Below, piece after piece: positions 35,035-48,361 of a stretch of 64,000 nt of DNA. The notes beneath the pieces were generated by a model. The model did no database searches. It was not told where the DNA came from and was given only the letters and a program-made list of their open reading frames with translations. A program made the translations under genes and the position numbers. Each line of letters opens with the position of its first letter. Within the stretch, counting starts at the first letter, position 1. The stretch is taken from NCBI RefSeq assembly GCF_007655135.1, contig NC_045134.1, positions 12,978,982-13,042,981 on the forward strand. Direction: 5' to 3'. The DNA is from Punica granatum (lineage: Eukaryota > Streptophyta > Magnoliopsida > Myrtales > Lythraceae).

Positions 35035-37124
35035 ATAACGAAGTTGATCAAATCTTTAACAGTGGTGTTTGGAATAATGCTTGATTGCATATCTCAAGGT
35101 GATTATCTCCAGACAACCCGATAAAAGGTGCAATTTCTGTATAGATACTTTAGTTTATCGGACAGTGCTTGAAAGTTTTAAACAACTAACAAGTCTTGTC
35201 CCTTGGGTTTATAATTGGACCTTAAATGACATTTAATCAAATCGAAACCGTCAAATCAAAATCGGAGATTGTCAATCGGCCGTGATAAGGAGGGCCAAAG
35301 TGGAAGAGGGAGAAAGACAACATATCTTTGCGTGCTCCGTTCAGAGGTGCAGGAAGTTTTCCAAATGGTCGGCCAATGGTGTCACTTAATATTGACCACT
35401 CATTTTAACAAATTATTTATTGGATCAAATTAGACTTTGAGTAATGGACAAGTGAATTCCAGCAAAATAAATAAATAAATAAAAGAGTAACGGACAAGTG
35501 AAAAGTGAGTACTTAAAATAATCTAGACTACTTCAAGTTAATCTCAACTTTTGGATCACTGACATTACGGTTTCTTAATGTTTAATAACTGAAATATTTG
35601 AGGTAATCTCGTAGTCGCACAAAATAATGAAAAATCATGAGATTACGACAATTAAAATTAGATTACGTGCATAAACATATGATAGTTTTAGTATTTCCTA
35701 TACATGAAACAATCATGTGACTATTTTCTTCTTGTTATATAAATTTCTGAAAGCTGAGGTTATATGTGTTTTATGAATTAATAGTGATTTATAATTCGTC
35801 TAGTATAAAGACGCGTGGGAATATGCCTAGCTACCAGAACTAGAACATAGTGATTTACTGAGGGATTTTCCGAGGAAAATTTCTTAGTAAATTCACGGTA
35901 ATCCTACGGAAAATATTTCAGGGCAACGGAAAGGTGCATACAGCGATGAGCGGATGCAAAGCTTCCAGGTGCATGATAATTTTTAGATTTTCCTTCGTCA
36001 CATGCTAATTTTAACTATGAGATATATGGACCGTACCTTTGATAGATTAACTTTGGTCCTTTTTCATTCAAATCCAATTGTTACCTATTCGGCTGGTCAG
36101 GGTCACGTTATCCGAAACGGTTTAAAAGAGAGAAAGCTTTGATGGAGATAAAACAAGTGAATGTAGATTGTGCAAGGCAAGTGGGCCTAATCTAAGTGGA
36201 CTTAGCCTATAGGAAATGGGCTCGAAAGAATGGGCCTAGGCTTAAGTTGAGATGGGCCTATGAGATTAATGATCCGAAGATGGATTGGGCCAATGTGCTA
36301 GGAAGTGCAGTGCATATATCTAGATTAAAATCTATGAGCCCAAGATGATGACTGGGAGCCGAAAGTCCAAGCCTTATTCGTGAGATGTCTTTTTATCAGC
36401 TAGGCTAAACGAATTTTTTTTTAATTAATCTCTAATTTTGTTAGCCTACTTGCCTCATTCAAGCCTAAGGGCTAAGATAATTTTTTTCCTCCAGCTGAGG
36501 AAAAAAAAAAACAGATAATTTCCTCCCCCAAGTTGTTTAACTGTATCTTTTACGAGAGCGATGCATCTAGTCTAAACCTATTCTTTTTGTGTTTTCAAGT
36601 TATTAGCCCGAGTCTATATGCCATTGTTTATGTCTCTATGCACTAGCTAATGATTTATCCTACATGTATCTTCTTCATTCAATGGACCTACAATGTGTAA
36701 CGGAATTAATCCTAAGACTATATCATAATGCTTAGGGTTCAATTCATTTTATTTAATTGAGGATGGCTAAGTTAACTATGCATTTTCTTTTTTGGTTTAA
36801 TGAAATGATCCTATTTTAATGCTTTTCTTTTTTTGTCCTTAGTGAGATTAACCCTAAGGCTAAGATGACACGCCTAATTACTATCATATATTTGGTCACG
36901 AAGCGAATGTTAATATGCCTAAATGATGATAATTTGAATGCATGGTATGGCTGGTCAACATTCAACCAGACAAAATCGTCTGATCCCATGATTGGTGGTA
37001 GACTATACAATATAGGATAATTACTTGGACTCATTAGGATAAATAAGTGGAGGTGTATTCGAAATGGAGGGGGTTTTATATTAGATATGATATTTTAAAA
37101 TTTCAGTGGGTTTATAAGCAATTG
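35035..37124. other. intergenic, no gene recognised
   Basis: No family motif in any frame. The stretch 36180-36330 repeats TGGGCCTA-like phrases (GGGCCTAATC, TGGGCCTAGG, TGGGCCTATG) that look like degenerate repeat sequence. Confidence 0.45.
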
Positions 37125-37300
37125 ACACTCATCTCCAATACAAAAATTTAAGTTGGTAGATTGTGAAACTCAATCTCTTATAAATTCGTAGATTTCTCTT
37201 TAATATTTAATCTCTCTTAACACCTGCCTTCACGTGGCACAATGTGGTCTTTCTCACCCTTTACCAACATGTGCCGTGTGAACACATAAACACTCACATG
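37125..37300 (-). mobile_element. TRIM fragment (one LTR plus start of interior)
   Basis: Diverged match to the TRIM at 7383-7973, in the same orientation: the repeat end (...TTGTGAGATTCAATC, ...TTAACACC) followed by the same interior start GCCTTCACGTGGCACAATGTGG (compare GCCCTCACGTGGTACCGTGTGG). The second LTR is missing. Confidence 0.55.
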
Positions 37301-37329
37301 AAGTCCATGGTCGTCGAAGTGTCCGTCTC

Positions 37330-37612
37330 CGCATGGAAGAAGAAAGAGCATGTAGGTGAGAAAAGAAAAGATCACTTGAAAGAGGAAGACCGTCTAGACC
37401 AAAAGCAGTCTACTTGGTTCCAGAAGTTTACACCCCTCAATGCATCGAAAGTCGCTGTTCTCAATGAGATCGAGCGACTTGGTTTAGCAACGCCCTCACA
37501 AGTCAAGAAGAAAGGGGATGTGAGTAATGATCCGAATAGCTATTGCAGGTACCACAAGGCCTGAGGTCATGACACCGAAAATTGCTAGTTGCTTTGATAC
37601 CAAATGATACGA
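37330..37612 (+). pseudogene. Ty3/gypsy-like gag fragment
   Basis: An open frame reads FTPLNASKVAVLNEIERLGL..., then YCRYHKA, a stop (TGA near 37562), GHDTENC. The C-x2-H-x4-GH-x4-C arrangement (CRYHKA.GHDTENC) is the gag zinc-knuckle-like block of plant Ty3/gypsy elements. The stop falls inside the knuckle. No LTR or pol was found beside it. Confidence 0.5.
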
Positions 37613-38143
37613 ACCTCGACGAACCTGCCGCGAGACCTAGCAACAATAGGATGAGGTCAAACCCGGAATCGTCCAATGAAGGTTTCAATGATAGGAAATA
37701 TTGATTTGCTGACTATAAAGAGCTAGAAACTAATGTTATAATATGAAATATTGATCTGCTAGTTATATAAGGAGATAGAAACCAATATTATAAATATCGG
37801 GAATTACAAATTATCACACTTGCATCAGCCACAAAGTTGTTGAAGAGCAACTCGGAGAAAATATCTCGCACAAATTGAATGTAATTTGCTCGATCTCTCT
37901 ATGGAGGCCACATGCCATTATATATAGTGATACTAACTACTAATTTAAATGGACTTATGGACTTTGTTAAAACAAATTCTAAGTATAGCAACCCCAAAAA
38001 TGAAATAGGCCCAACTTATTTAAAGCAACTAATTATATCTTGGAACAAATAATCTAAATTCAGTCCTTTATACTTGGATTATCTTCTAATTGGACTTGTA
38101 GGATAATAATGGTCGTGGCTTTTTCTTCCACACGTATCTCGCC

Positions 38144-38347
38144 CTAGAGCTCAACCTCTCCTCCAAGGACAGACAATACTAGCCTTCGCATGACTTGTTG
38201 GATTCGCTTGGCTCGTGCTCTTGTAATTGGTCTAGTTGGCACGTGCACATCACTAAACTCGCATTCATGTCTGATTCTGTCATCATGTGATCCTTCGTCA
38301 TGCCCGTGTATAGGTTTCTCTAGTTGAATCATATCATTCAAATTCAA
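38144..38347 (-). pseudogene. Ty3/gypsy polyprotein C-terminal remnant
   Basis: Minus-strand frame with DVHVPTRPITRARAKRIQQV, homologous to the block at 8165-8494 (LHVPSGPITRAKARQIQQ). Opposite in strand to the gag fragment just before it, so the two are not one colinear element. Confidence 0.45.
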
Positions 38348-39836
38348 TAGATGTGATATGATTGCTATTTTCTATGACATCTCTAGTACCCTCTAATAAC
38401 AATCGCAATGGCCTACAAGCCGCATCATGAAGCGACCTCATTTGGACTTGCTGGAACTTAGCGAAGTCTTTGATGATGACTTGATCAAGGCCGGACGGAG
38501 GTCAACTGAACTAGGTTGACCTCGACCGATGTCTGTGATTCTTTTCCTTTCCTTGACAATTATGTTGATCAAGGTGGTTGGGGCTCATTGATCATAACCC
38601 CTTGGTTGCAGTAATTAGAGAGGATTGTTGGATTATCAGAGAAGATGAAGAAGATCAGGAAAGCCAGATCATAGGTTAAGCAGAAAAAATAGAAACTCCA
38701 CCTCTCCCTCTCTCACATAGACTTGAGTTGTATTGGAGTAAAAGATTATTCTTTTTTTTTTTTTAATGAGAAAGTTAGGGAGTTCATTGCAAGGAATTGA
38801 AAGATTACGGTGTCTCATACTTAAAAAGTACGACAATTGCTGCACAAATTAGCTCCTTTTTTTTTTTTTAAAGTAATGAAAGCTGCACAAATTAGCTTGT
38901 AAGCAGAGCTATTTCTAATGAGAGTTGCCACTCTTCGTCCAATTCCTAACCGCTGAGGTCGCTTTTTATTAGACTATATTATTAAGGCCTCCATTATCAC
39001 ATGCCGGTTTACTTTTTTGTATTGATGTTAGCCAGCTTAGTCCACCGAAAAATCTTTTCTTTTATTAAATTAGTTAAGGCAGTATAGTAAATTGACATAA
39101 TATCACGATGATATAACCAAACGCTCTGCAAACACCTTTTAGCATAGTCCAATTTATATTTACATCATATCTTAATCATAAATCCTATTAATCTGATCGA
39201 CTAAATGCAACTCATTATTGGAAGAAAACTAATAGGAAAGGTAAAATTAAAGAGAGATCGAGCGGGCTCGCCTGTGTCGGATCCGCGTGGGGTCCACGTA
39301 CAACAGCGCATCCGACGGTCAGGTGTGACCCCGATAGCTAATGTCCAAAATTAAATTCATCTCTTGCAGCGGCAAATTCACGTCATAAACTCGTGTCAAT
39401 TTTCACCATTCGGGAAGATCGAGGGTGGGAAACATGCGGCAGGGCAGTGCAGGGCAAAGGATTCCTTCACCCGCTTCCCTTCCCTGCTCGAAACAGACAT
39501 TGAAGAACATCTGAGAACGCCAATGACTGTCAAAATCAAGAACAAGCTCTCGCAGGCGGCAAACGAGAGACACTCGACAACGGAAGGAAACAAAATCCAC
39601 ATAGCCCCAAACACTGCCACCACCACTAATCCTCCGCCAATAATCCACACTCCTCCAAAAAGATATTATCCACTCTCTCATCCCCTTCAACAGTCCCATC
39701 ATCATCCCCTTCAAATCACACAACCACTGGTTAATTCCTCTTACATGGAGCAAATCCTGCAATGGCATGACGAACCCATAAAGACCCAGTAGCAGATCGA
39801 GCTGAAAGGGGAGGATTCATTTTATAGTTCACGCGC
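38348..39836 (+). other. intergenic and probable NADK2 promoter / 5' UTR
   Basis: No gene is recognised up to about 39240. From 39240 the sequence becomes GC-richer and contains ACGT-core boxes (GTCCACGTAC near 39292, TCACGTCAT near 39379), consistent with a promoter and leader for the chloroplast NAD kinase. Short open frames on both strands between 39364 and 39792 look like chance in the leader. Confidence 0.4.
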
Positions 39837-42800
39837 ATGGTGACGTGCTGCTTCTTCACGCGCCACCTGGCGGTCGACGTCTTCGACATGAACGGGTCGC
39901 CTCCGGCGGCCGCCCATTATTGCCCCCGGGTGCTGAGTCTGCACTCGGGTCGGATTCTCGGGTACGGGTCCCTGGTTTCTCCCAGCAAGCGCATCAGGTT
40001 CGTGGTTAGCGCGGAGATTTCGAAGCCCTTCTCCCCCAACTTCCGGCTGGACTCTCAGGTTGGTGTCTGGTGTGTGCTCTGCGCTATGCCTTTCGGGTTT
40101 TAATCTGTTCGGTTTCTGCTCTTCTACTGTGCCGGAGATCGACTGGAACTTTTCGACCGGAAAAATTCTGGCTTTTGAACTTAGTAGGGAGGCGTTCAGG
40201 GAGGAGAATGAGTTTGATTTCGATTGCTCGTTTTAGCTTTGCTGTAGCTGACAAGTTGGGGAGATGATCGTCGAATCTTGGAGAAGTTGGGGTTGAAATG
40301 CTTCAGTAGCTTCGAAGTTTATGTTTCTTTGCAGTTCTGTAATCTCCTCTTTTATTCTTATTACGGGTTGTTTTGACTCGGTTTCGGTATTTCGCAACTA
40401 TAAGTTCTGTATCTGAAGTTTGGCAAAAAAAATCAAATTTTGAGAGCTTTCTTGTCTTGCAATCAACACTTTGCATCTTTTGATGAGCAGTTTTCTGGGA
40501 GTATTGCATTGTCTTTAGACAAATTGATGGATAATACCCCAAGTTGACACTGTTTTTGTTTCAATCAGAAATTTGGCTACTCCCATGATGTATCGCAGTC
40601 GCAGTCCCACTGGATCGGGCCAGTCCCTGGGGACATTGCGGAGGTCGAAGCCTACTGCCGTATTTTCCGAGCAGCCGAAGGGCTTCATGCTGCACTGATG
40701 GATACGCTCTGCAATCCTTTCACTGGAGAATGCACTGTTCCTTACGATTATCCCTCTGAGGAGAAACCATTGCTGGAAGACAAGATAGTGTCAGTCCTGG
40801 GATGCATAATATCTCTGTTGAACAAAGGGAGAGAGGATGTTCTCTCAGGAAGAATCTCCATGGCAAACAACTCATTCCACTTTGGAGACATGAGCCTGAT
40901 GGAGGACAATCTTCCCCCGCTCGCCATTTTCAGGAATGAGATGAAACGGTGCTGTGAGAGCTTACACGTTGCCCTTGAAGACTTTTTAACACCTAGTGAT
41001 GATGATGATCGGAACCTTGACGTGTGGAGAAAATTGCAGAGACTGAAGAACGTATGTTATGATACAGGCTTTGGCCGTGGTGATGAGACTCCTCCTCATG
41101 CACTGCTTGCTAATTGGAGACCTGTCTACTTGTCCACATCGAAGGAAGACATGGCCAGTGAGGACTCCGAGGTTGCATTCTGGAAGGGTGGACAGGTGAC
41201 GGAAGAGGGCTTAGAATGGCTGATAATGAAAGGGTTCAAGACTATCGTAGATCTCAGAGCAGAATCAGTGAAGGATAAATTTTATCAAGGGGTCCTAGAT
41301 GAGGCTATTGCGCATGGGAAGATTGAGTTGTTCCGGCTCCCTGTGGAGGTGGGGACTGCTCCTACAATGGAGCAGGTGGATAAGTTTGCTGCATTGGTGG
41401 CAGATTGTAGGAAGAGGCCCTTGTATCTCCACAGCAGGGAAGGAGTTTGGAGAACTTCTGCTATGGTCTCCCGATGGCGGCAGTACATGAGTAGGCTTTC
41501 TAATCAACTTGTCCCTACTTTGATGGACTCAGAAGAAAAAGCTACTGCTCGGGTGGATAATTCAGTTGAATCGTTGATCGTAGAAGGTAGCTCGTCCCCA
41601 AGAGAAGAGGAAGATCAAATAATGCTTAACGAAGTGGGCAGCTCGAATGGGATATCTAGTGAGAAAGCTCCCTTGAAAGTTGAAACAGGAAATGGAAGTG
41701 TTGGAGGAGGCCACATTGGTAATAGGTCTAGTGGAGGCAATGAAGCTCTGGAGCCAAATAGTAATGTGGTGAGATCTCAGAGGAGCTTCACAGACATTGA
41801 CCCTATGAGAGCTCAGATACCTCCACCCAATGTTTTATCCCGCAAGGAGATGACAAGTTTCCTCAAAAGCAGAAGTATCTCACCTCCCACTTATTTCAGT
41901 TTTCACCGTAAACTTATGGAAGCAACACTGAAGGGCAAAAACTCCACTCCTAAATCACCAATACAATCTGTTGACGCAAGAAACTTTAATGGATCCCTCA
42001 CAGCCAAGAATCCGTCTCCAAATCTGAATGGAAAACCAGCTACCAATGATAAGAAGGAGGGGTATGTCAATGGGTTTATTGAAAAGGAAAGGGTTGCTTC
42101 TGTCTCTACTAGTGCACCCATCAAAGTAGACTATGACAACGGTAAGAATCTGGCCAAGGAAACTGTCCAGAATCAGGAAAGAAACAGAGCAACCGCTTCT
42201 GTAGTTCTAGGTAATGATGGTTTTGAGCAAATTGAAGGGAACATGTGTGCTTCTGCAACTGGTGTTGTGAGAGTGCAATCGAGAAAGAAAGCGGAGATGT
42301 TTTTGGTCAGGACAGATGGTTTCTCTTGCGCCCGGGAGAAGGTGACTGAGTCATCCTTGGCCTTTACCCACCCTAGTACACAGCAGCAGATGCTTATGTG
42401 GAAATCTACTCCAAAGACTGTTCTTTTGTTGAAAAAGATCGGGCCTGAACTCATGGAAGAAACTAAAGAGGTAATATTTGAAAGTTTATCTTATCTAATG
42501 TTGCTTGTGATAAGCTAGCATTGTAATATTTCTTTTACAGCTAATATTTGCAGGAAACGTGTGTAGATAAACTCTGATGAAGTTGGACAATTATACTGCA
42601 TAAAGAAGTGAATCATGTGTCTAATTGATTTATGTTGCAATTTTCCTGACAGTTTTTATGAAAGCAAAACAAGCCATCATGTACTTTGGATCTACTGTTA
42701 CGTTTTAATTGAAAGTGCTTGAGCGTTTTTGTCCTTGGAAATAGCCTGAAATTACATGTTCTTTATTCTTTTTTGGAAAGGCTAGCCTATTGATGATGTA

Positions 42801-45294
42801 TTATCATGTTTATGTTTAATGGGCAACGTCCACTTCCACTTATAATAAAATAGGTGTTTTTGAAGGCTCTTTGATATTCTCTTTACTACTGATTGTAAAA
42901 TGGGATAATACTGCCATGGTCTGGTATCTTTGAAGGCTGTGTTATGTGATAATGATTACCATTTCTATTTTCTCCCGTAGGTTGCTTCTTTCTTGTATCA
43001 CCAGGAGAAGATGAATGTTCTTGTTGAACCTGAGGTGCATGATATCCTTGCTAGAATCCCAGGATTTGGATTTATCCAAACATTTTATAGTCAAGATACA
43101 AGGTACTTATTGAAACTTGAGATTAGAATGAAAAAAAGTAACCAAAATTACCACATATTAGTAAATTCTATGTTAGTTTAAAAAACAGCAACTTATCTTT
43201 GTTGACTCTATTAAACAGCGATCTTCATGAGAGGGTCGATTTTGTGGCTTGTATGGGAGGAGACGGTGTGATATTACATGCATCAAATTTATTCAGAGGC
43301 GCTGTCCCACCTGTGGTTTCATTCAATCTAGGGTCACTAGGATTTCTCACTTCCCATGCTGTAAGTCTTCCTCCCTTCTCTCTTTAAGGAACACGATTTG
43401 AATTTCGAGAGGCTCATTAAGTAGCTAATCCTAGGTCATTGAAAAGCCCGTGTACCAAGTAATTTGAGCCTCTTCAAAACCCTCATGGTGGTCAGAGGGC
43501 TCGGAACTTGTTAGACAATGCTGTGGGAAGTCAAACCTGATATATGTTACCACTCCTCACTTTAAACTTCTAATCAGTCGACTAACAAAATTTCTATATT
43601 TTTTTTCCATCTCTTGGGCAGTTCTTTTTTTCCCTTCCCCCCACCCCGGGGTTTTTGCTAATCTTCAATGAGAAGTCAGATATTTGACCCTTTTCTCTTT
43701 GTAACTTATCCAGTTTGAAGATTACAGGAAGGATTTGAGACAGGTCATCCATGGAAATGATACGGTAGAAGGTGTTTATATAACTCTCAGAATGCGCCTC
43801 CGCTGTGAAATCTTCCGAAATGGTAAACCGATGCCCGGGAAAGTATTTGATGTGCTGAATGAGATTGTGGTTGACCGAGGGTCCAATCCTTACCTCTCCA
43901 AAATAGAATGCTATGAGCATGAGCGTCTTATTACTAAGGTCAGTTTATAGAACTGCATTCTTACAAAATAAGACTAAATGAAAAAAATATATAGAAAATA
44001 TAGCTTAAGTTTATTGATGATTCCAATTAATCCTTTATTTTTGGTTTAGGTGCAAGGGGATGGAGTCATAGTAGCCACACCAACGGGCAGTACTGCTTAC
44101 TCAACAGCTGCAGGAGGTTCTATGGTGCGCTCATGGTTCTTAAATTTTGATGTTTCAGTATACGCTCTATGATAAGGAAACAAACTTATTCAAGGACTTG
44201 ATCTGGAGTGCTTTGGGTCTGATATATGTTCAGAGTCTAGTTACTGTATAATTATTATTCAGTTGTGGCTTAAGGGAGCGATGTTTATAGGAAGAAAGCA
44301 CCAGTTTATGGTAGTGTAGCGGTGTTTCCCTAACATGATCTTTTGAATTCAGGTGCACCCAAATGTTCCATGTATGTTGTTTACCCCGATCTGCCCACAC
44401 TCCCTCTCTTTCAGACCCGTCATTCTTCCTGATTCTGCACGTCTCGAGTTGAAGGTAAGCAAACTATGAGCATAAAATTTGCAGATAGCACATTGATTGG
44501 TGGTGGTTGAGTGTCTGTTACATGAGTTTCCTTGAAAGGAGGAGACAAACAAAGCATAGTAGTGTTTTTTTTCACTCACTCTCTCTCTCTCCCCCCCCCC
44601 CCCCCCCCCCCCCTCCCAATATGTTGCAATTATTGTTACCAAACTGCAGTGAATGTGGAATTTTGCGTATGACCGATGTTGAAAGAGGATTGGAGAGGGT
44701 ATCGGGTGGATTGGCAAGCTGTTTTTAGAATTAGTTTTTGAAACCGACACTAATGATCGGAATCCTGTAGTAATCAGTCGCTATCGGTGGTAGCTATTGT
44801 TAGGGGCAATTGCTGGATTGATGAAAACTACATTTTTTATTCGGTTTAGTTCTGGTTTTAGCAAAAACTGGCAGCAAAAAGTTTGCTTCCTGATAATCTC
44901 TAAAGGAAGACACCTTTTAGAACTTAGTGTTTTCAAGACAGTTCCAAGACGGTTAACCAAAAGAACAGTTATCTTGTCTGAACTATGAATTCTACTCCGA
45001 AAGGCAGTTCGCTCTTCCTTTATCTCTCTCTCTCTCAACACTTTAAAGACTTGTCCTAAATTTGTGGTGATTGGGATTCTGCTTATGCAGATTCCTGACA
45101 ATGCACGGAGCAATGCGTGGGTCTCATTTGATGGGAAGAGAAGGCAGCAGCTGTCGAGGGGGGATGCTGTCCGAATATCGATGAGCCAGCACCCGCTTCC
45201 TACGGTCAACAAGTCTGACCAAACAGGGGACTGGTTCCACAGCTTGATTCGTTGCCTGAATTGGAACGAGAGGCTCGATCAGAAAGCTCTATGA
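39837..45294 (+). CDS. NADK2: NAD kinase 2, chloroplastic
   Basis: Eight coding exons: 39837-40058, 40569-42470, 42981-43102, 43219-43360, 43714-43938, 44050-44124, 44353-44454, 45091-45294. All introns are GT-AG. They give 998 codons (997 residues), close to the length of Arabidopsis NADK2. Residues 1-74 (exon 1) form a basic, Ser-rich plastid transit peptide region. The plant-specific N-terminal part has [17 protein letters not shown] and [20 protein letters not shown]; in this family the N-terminal extension binds calmodulin. A phosphatase-like domain follows, with HSREGVWRT at 362-370 where active enzymes have HC. A long Ser/Asn-rich linker leads to the kinase domain with GGDG (762-765), [10 protein letters not shown] and [14 protein letters not shown]. 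It phosphorylates NAD to NADP in the stroma, feeding photosynthetic electron transport and chlorophyll synthesis. The start is the first ATG of exon 1. Confidence 0.97.
44591..44613. repeat. poly-C tract in NADK2 intron 7
   Basis: 23 consecutive C after a CT run. Such runs are prone to slippage and to sequencing error. Confidence 0.85.
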
Positions 45295-47289
45295 GGACTC
45301 CGAGGCTTATGTAATTATACTGTACAGACTGTAAATTGAAAAGATCACAGTAAAATCTTCTAACCTATAGGTGGTATACGAATAATGATTCTTGCGGAAC
45401 CCCGTGAGTTACCCATACAAGAGCTGGTGAATTTGTTTTTCCTCAATTTTTTCTTGGTTCTTGCGTGAAGATTTGTAACTGAATTACATGGTACATCTCG
45501 GTGGTGACGACGAAGATTTCACCATACATATATAGTTCATCACCCGCAGTGGTGACAGTGAACTCGATGTTACCGGAATGTAGGTGGTGACAGTGAACTC
45601 GATTTTACCGGAATGTACTCAGAAAGTAGTTGTTGATGCTGCAGAACTCAATAAAAATCCAGGAGAAGGTTGTGACTATGGAGATGAAAGAAGCATCAAA
45701 TGACTCGAAGGTTTCTTGTCTGTTAGTGCAACACAAATATTGCCTCTTTTCTATGTCAATTTCTCTTCATTAAATAAAAAAACATAGCAATATGGAAAAA
45801 GAATATTTTACCTTTTTATCAAGAAAATTCGTACCGTATCTGAGGCCTTGTCCTCGGTTAGCCCTTCTTCGCAGCAACGTCATCCCTTCTCGACATACAC
45901 AGGCCGGTCTATGAATTACAGCCATTGGTGTCGAAGTTCCGACTAAGTCCGCGATTGAAGTCAGACCCAATGCGACATCTCGTTCACAAGTCTACCTCAG
46001 ATTATTCATTAAAAAAAGGGTCCATCCCAGTTTAGCATCACCCTACAGGTACATGTTGGATCTTCCATTTCGAATTCCTGCAATTTCGAAATAATGATCC
46101 ATATCCCAGTGATAATTTTTTAATTCCTGAGAATTTTGAGTGCCTTTACCTTCTCCTTGATCTAAGAACTCGCAATTTAGTCATTAATTGATTAAGTAAG
46201 ACTATTTGATGGAGCAAATTTTGAAAATTTGAAATCTAGGACCGCGGGTGACCTCATTTAAACGGTGGTACCGGCGACCTCATTTGGATGACGGTCGGTA
46301 GGATCGGGGCCTCCACCTCGTATCTCACCACTCTCTTTGGGAAGAGACTCTGGCCAGTGGTGACTCCAACTTCGGCTATCATTGCAACAAACAAGGTGGC
46401 TCACAATCTTGGCGACCTAGTCAGGATTGGTGGTTGCTGAAATGGGGCTTGCACCGTCCTCTCCCCTCGTCGCCTTCCTCGACTCACTCTCTCTTCCTTC
46501 TATCTCTGATCCCAAATGGGACCATTTTGGTATCAAGAAATTTTCGGGGGCACTGCCCGCAATTTTGAAAAAAAAAATTTATGTTGATTGATCAAGCATA
46601 AAAGAAAAGCAAGTTTTATCAAGTGCTTTTTTGTCATTTTCTTATGCTGAACAAACAAGTTTAATTTAATTAAGATTCCATTTATTCCAGAAATTTCCAC
46701 AATTTCCAGGTGTGAGAACTTAAAATTTTTTTGCCAATAAAAAATTATTCCCGATCGATCTGAAAGTAAACATATGGAAAGTGTTTTACTCTCCGGTGAA
46801 GTTTGGTATAATTAATCTATCCAGATTATTGATAATGTGACTTTTAAATTTCCTGGACCCACACGTTGCTTTGTTTGACTGGGACACTTTTCCCATTAAT
46901 CTGGGTAGCCTCAGCAATCTACATTACTACCTTGGTAGTAATGCAAATAGCCATCTTGGGAGGCTCTCTGGATTATCACCATGTGGTCATCTTAAATTCC
47001 AAAATTGCCTCTTTCTTGTCTCACATTCATCTGTGTCACCACCACAGCCATCCTAGTCTCCATTGCCACCTTCATCTTAGCCACTACCAGCATCATCATT
47101 GTACCTTCTTCTTCCTTCTACCTCCATGGAACCCCTATTACCACAGCCAATCTCTTCATAGAACCCCAAAAATGGCCCTCGATAAAACCCTCAACCGCCC
47201 CTGTGTTTCTGAATGGTAGCCTCTCCACTTCATATCCTGGGAGATGGACTTCGATCGAATCCCCTTAGCCTTGAAGTCTGGTATGAAAG
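45295..47289. other. NADK2 3' flank and intergenic sequence
   Basis: The first few hundred bases hold the NADK2 3' UTR. A 33-nt phrase (GGTGACAGTGAACTCGAT...) is repeated near 45549-45605. No other gene was recognised; short open frames at 46866-47268 have no family signature. Confidence 0.45.
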
Positions 47290-47610
47290 ATAATTTGAGA
47301 AGGAGAAGTGATACGACAAACACGGATAAGTCTAAAATAACATTATTGTTCTACCTCAACGATTTATCTTAATATCCGATTGTGTATAGTCGTAAGTTAT
47401 ACATGCCATTAAATACACTTCGAGTACTCTATGTGGAAGGAGAATTTCTCTATAAATAGGAGGCACTAAAGGGCAAAGGTAAGTACATTCTTCCCTTCTC
47501 CAGCATTTGAGAGCCTCTCTCTCTCTATCTCTAACTGGGGCGTCAAAGTGTCTTCCGTGGGGGTAATCCTGGGGTGTTGCAGGGTAAGGGGAACATTCGA
47601 AGGAAGGCAA
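47290..47610 (+). other. LTR-like remnant with TATA box
   Basis: TATAAATAGG at 47451-47460, a CT-rich stretch, then CTAACTGGGGCGTCAAAGTG. This order resembles the R/U5 part of plant Ty3/gypsy LTRs (TATAAATAGG followed by TGACTTGGGCGTCGGAGTG-type text). No partner repeat was found, so it is tentative. Confidence 0.33.
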
Positions 47611-47615
47611 TAGAG

Positions 47616-48055
47616 GACCCAAGGTCTAGTGCCTGAGGTCGAGGACCCAAGGTCAAGGGACGACATGAGGTTGAGAGACGACGTGAGGTCGGGGACGATT
47701 TGAGGTCACGGACCCGAGGTCGACGGAAGCCATGAGAACGAAGATGACATGAGGTCGAGGACCCGAGGTCGACGGACAACGTGAGATCGAGGACGACGTC
47801 AGGTCGAGGACCCGAGGTCGACAGGCGATGTGAGGTCGACAGGCGATGTGAGGTCAAAGGACGATGTCAGGTGGAGGACGACGTGAGTTCGAGGACCTGA
47901 GGACCCGAGGTCGAGGGTGTAAAGTTGAAGGCCTGAGGTCGAGGACTTGAGGACCCGAGGTTGAGTATATGAGGTAAAGGACTCGAGGTCGATGGACGAA
48001 CTAAGGTCGACGAAGGACCGGAGGTTGATGTTCGATGTACGGTATAATGGGAAGA
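47616..48055. repeat. degenerate GAGGTCGAGGAC minisatellite
   Basis: About 440 bp built from variants of GAGGTCGAGGACCCGAGGTCGACGG, with irregular spacing. On the minus strand it stays open over long stretches as Ser/Thr/Arg/Pro-rich text (LSTSGPRP-like), an effect of the repeat and not a credible gene. Confidence 0.75.
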
Positions 48056-48361
48056 TAGATTTATCAAAGGGATAGAGATAGAAAAGAATAAGGGATTCGC
48101 GAGTCAGCCAATCGAGGACCCTTAGAAATGCGACAACTAAGGCTGATCGCGTGGAGACATGTGACCTGGGAAAAACAATATCGCATCAAGAAGAAAAGGG
48201 GACTCTTATTTTATTTATGTATTCTTTCGAGGTTCAAGGACTAACTGCTGGTCTCTTCAGATGAGAGAATCAAGCACAGAGAGGGAAGAAAGGGAGGCGA
48301 GAGAGAGAGAGAGAGAGGCATCAAAATGGCTTTTGATGCCTTCATTCCATGCCATTGTTAC

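Noticed and set aside
39403..39792. Overlapping open frames of 121-142 codons on both strands before NADK2
   Set aside because: They lie in the promoter/leader, have no domain or family signature, mirror each other on opposite strands, and lead into no exon.
44507..44750. Open frames around the poly-C tract
   Set aside because: They lie inside NADK2 intron 7 and consist of simple-sequence translation.
47543..48067. Ser/Thr/Arg/Pro-rich minus-strand open frames
   Set aside because: They follow from the minisatellite repeat; there is no start context, exon structure or known domain.
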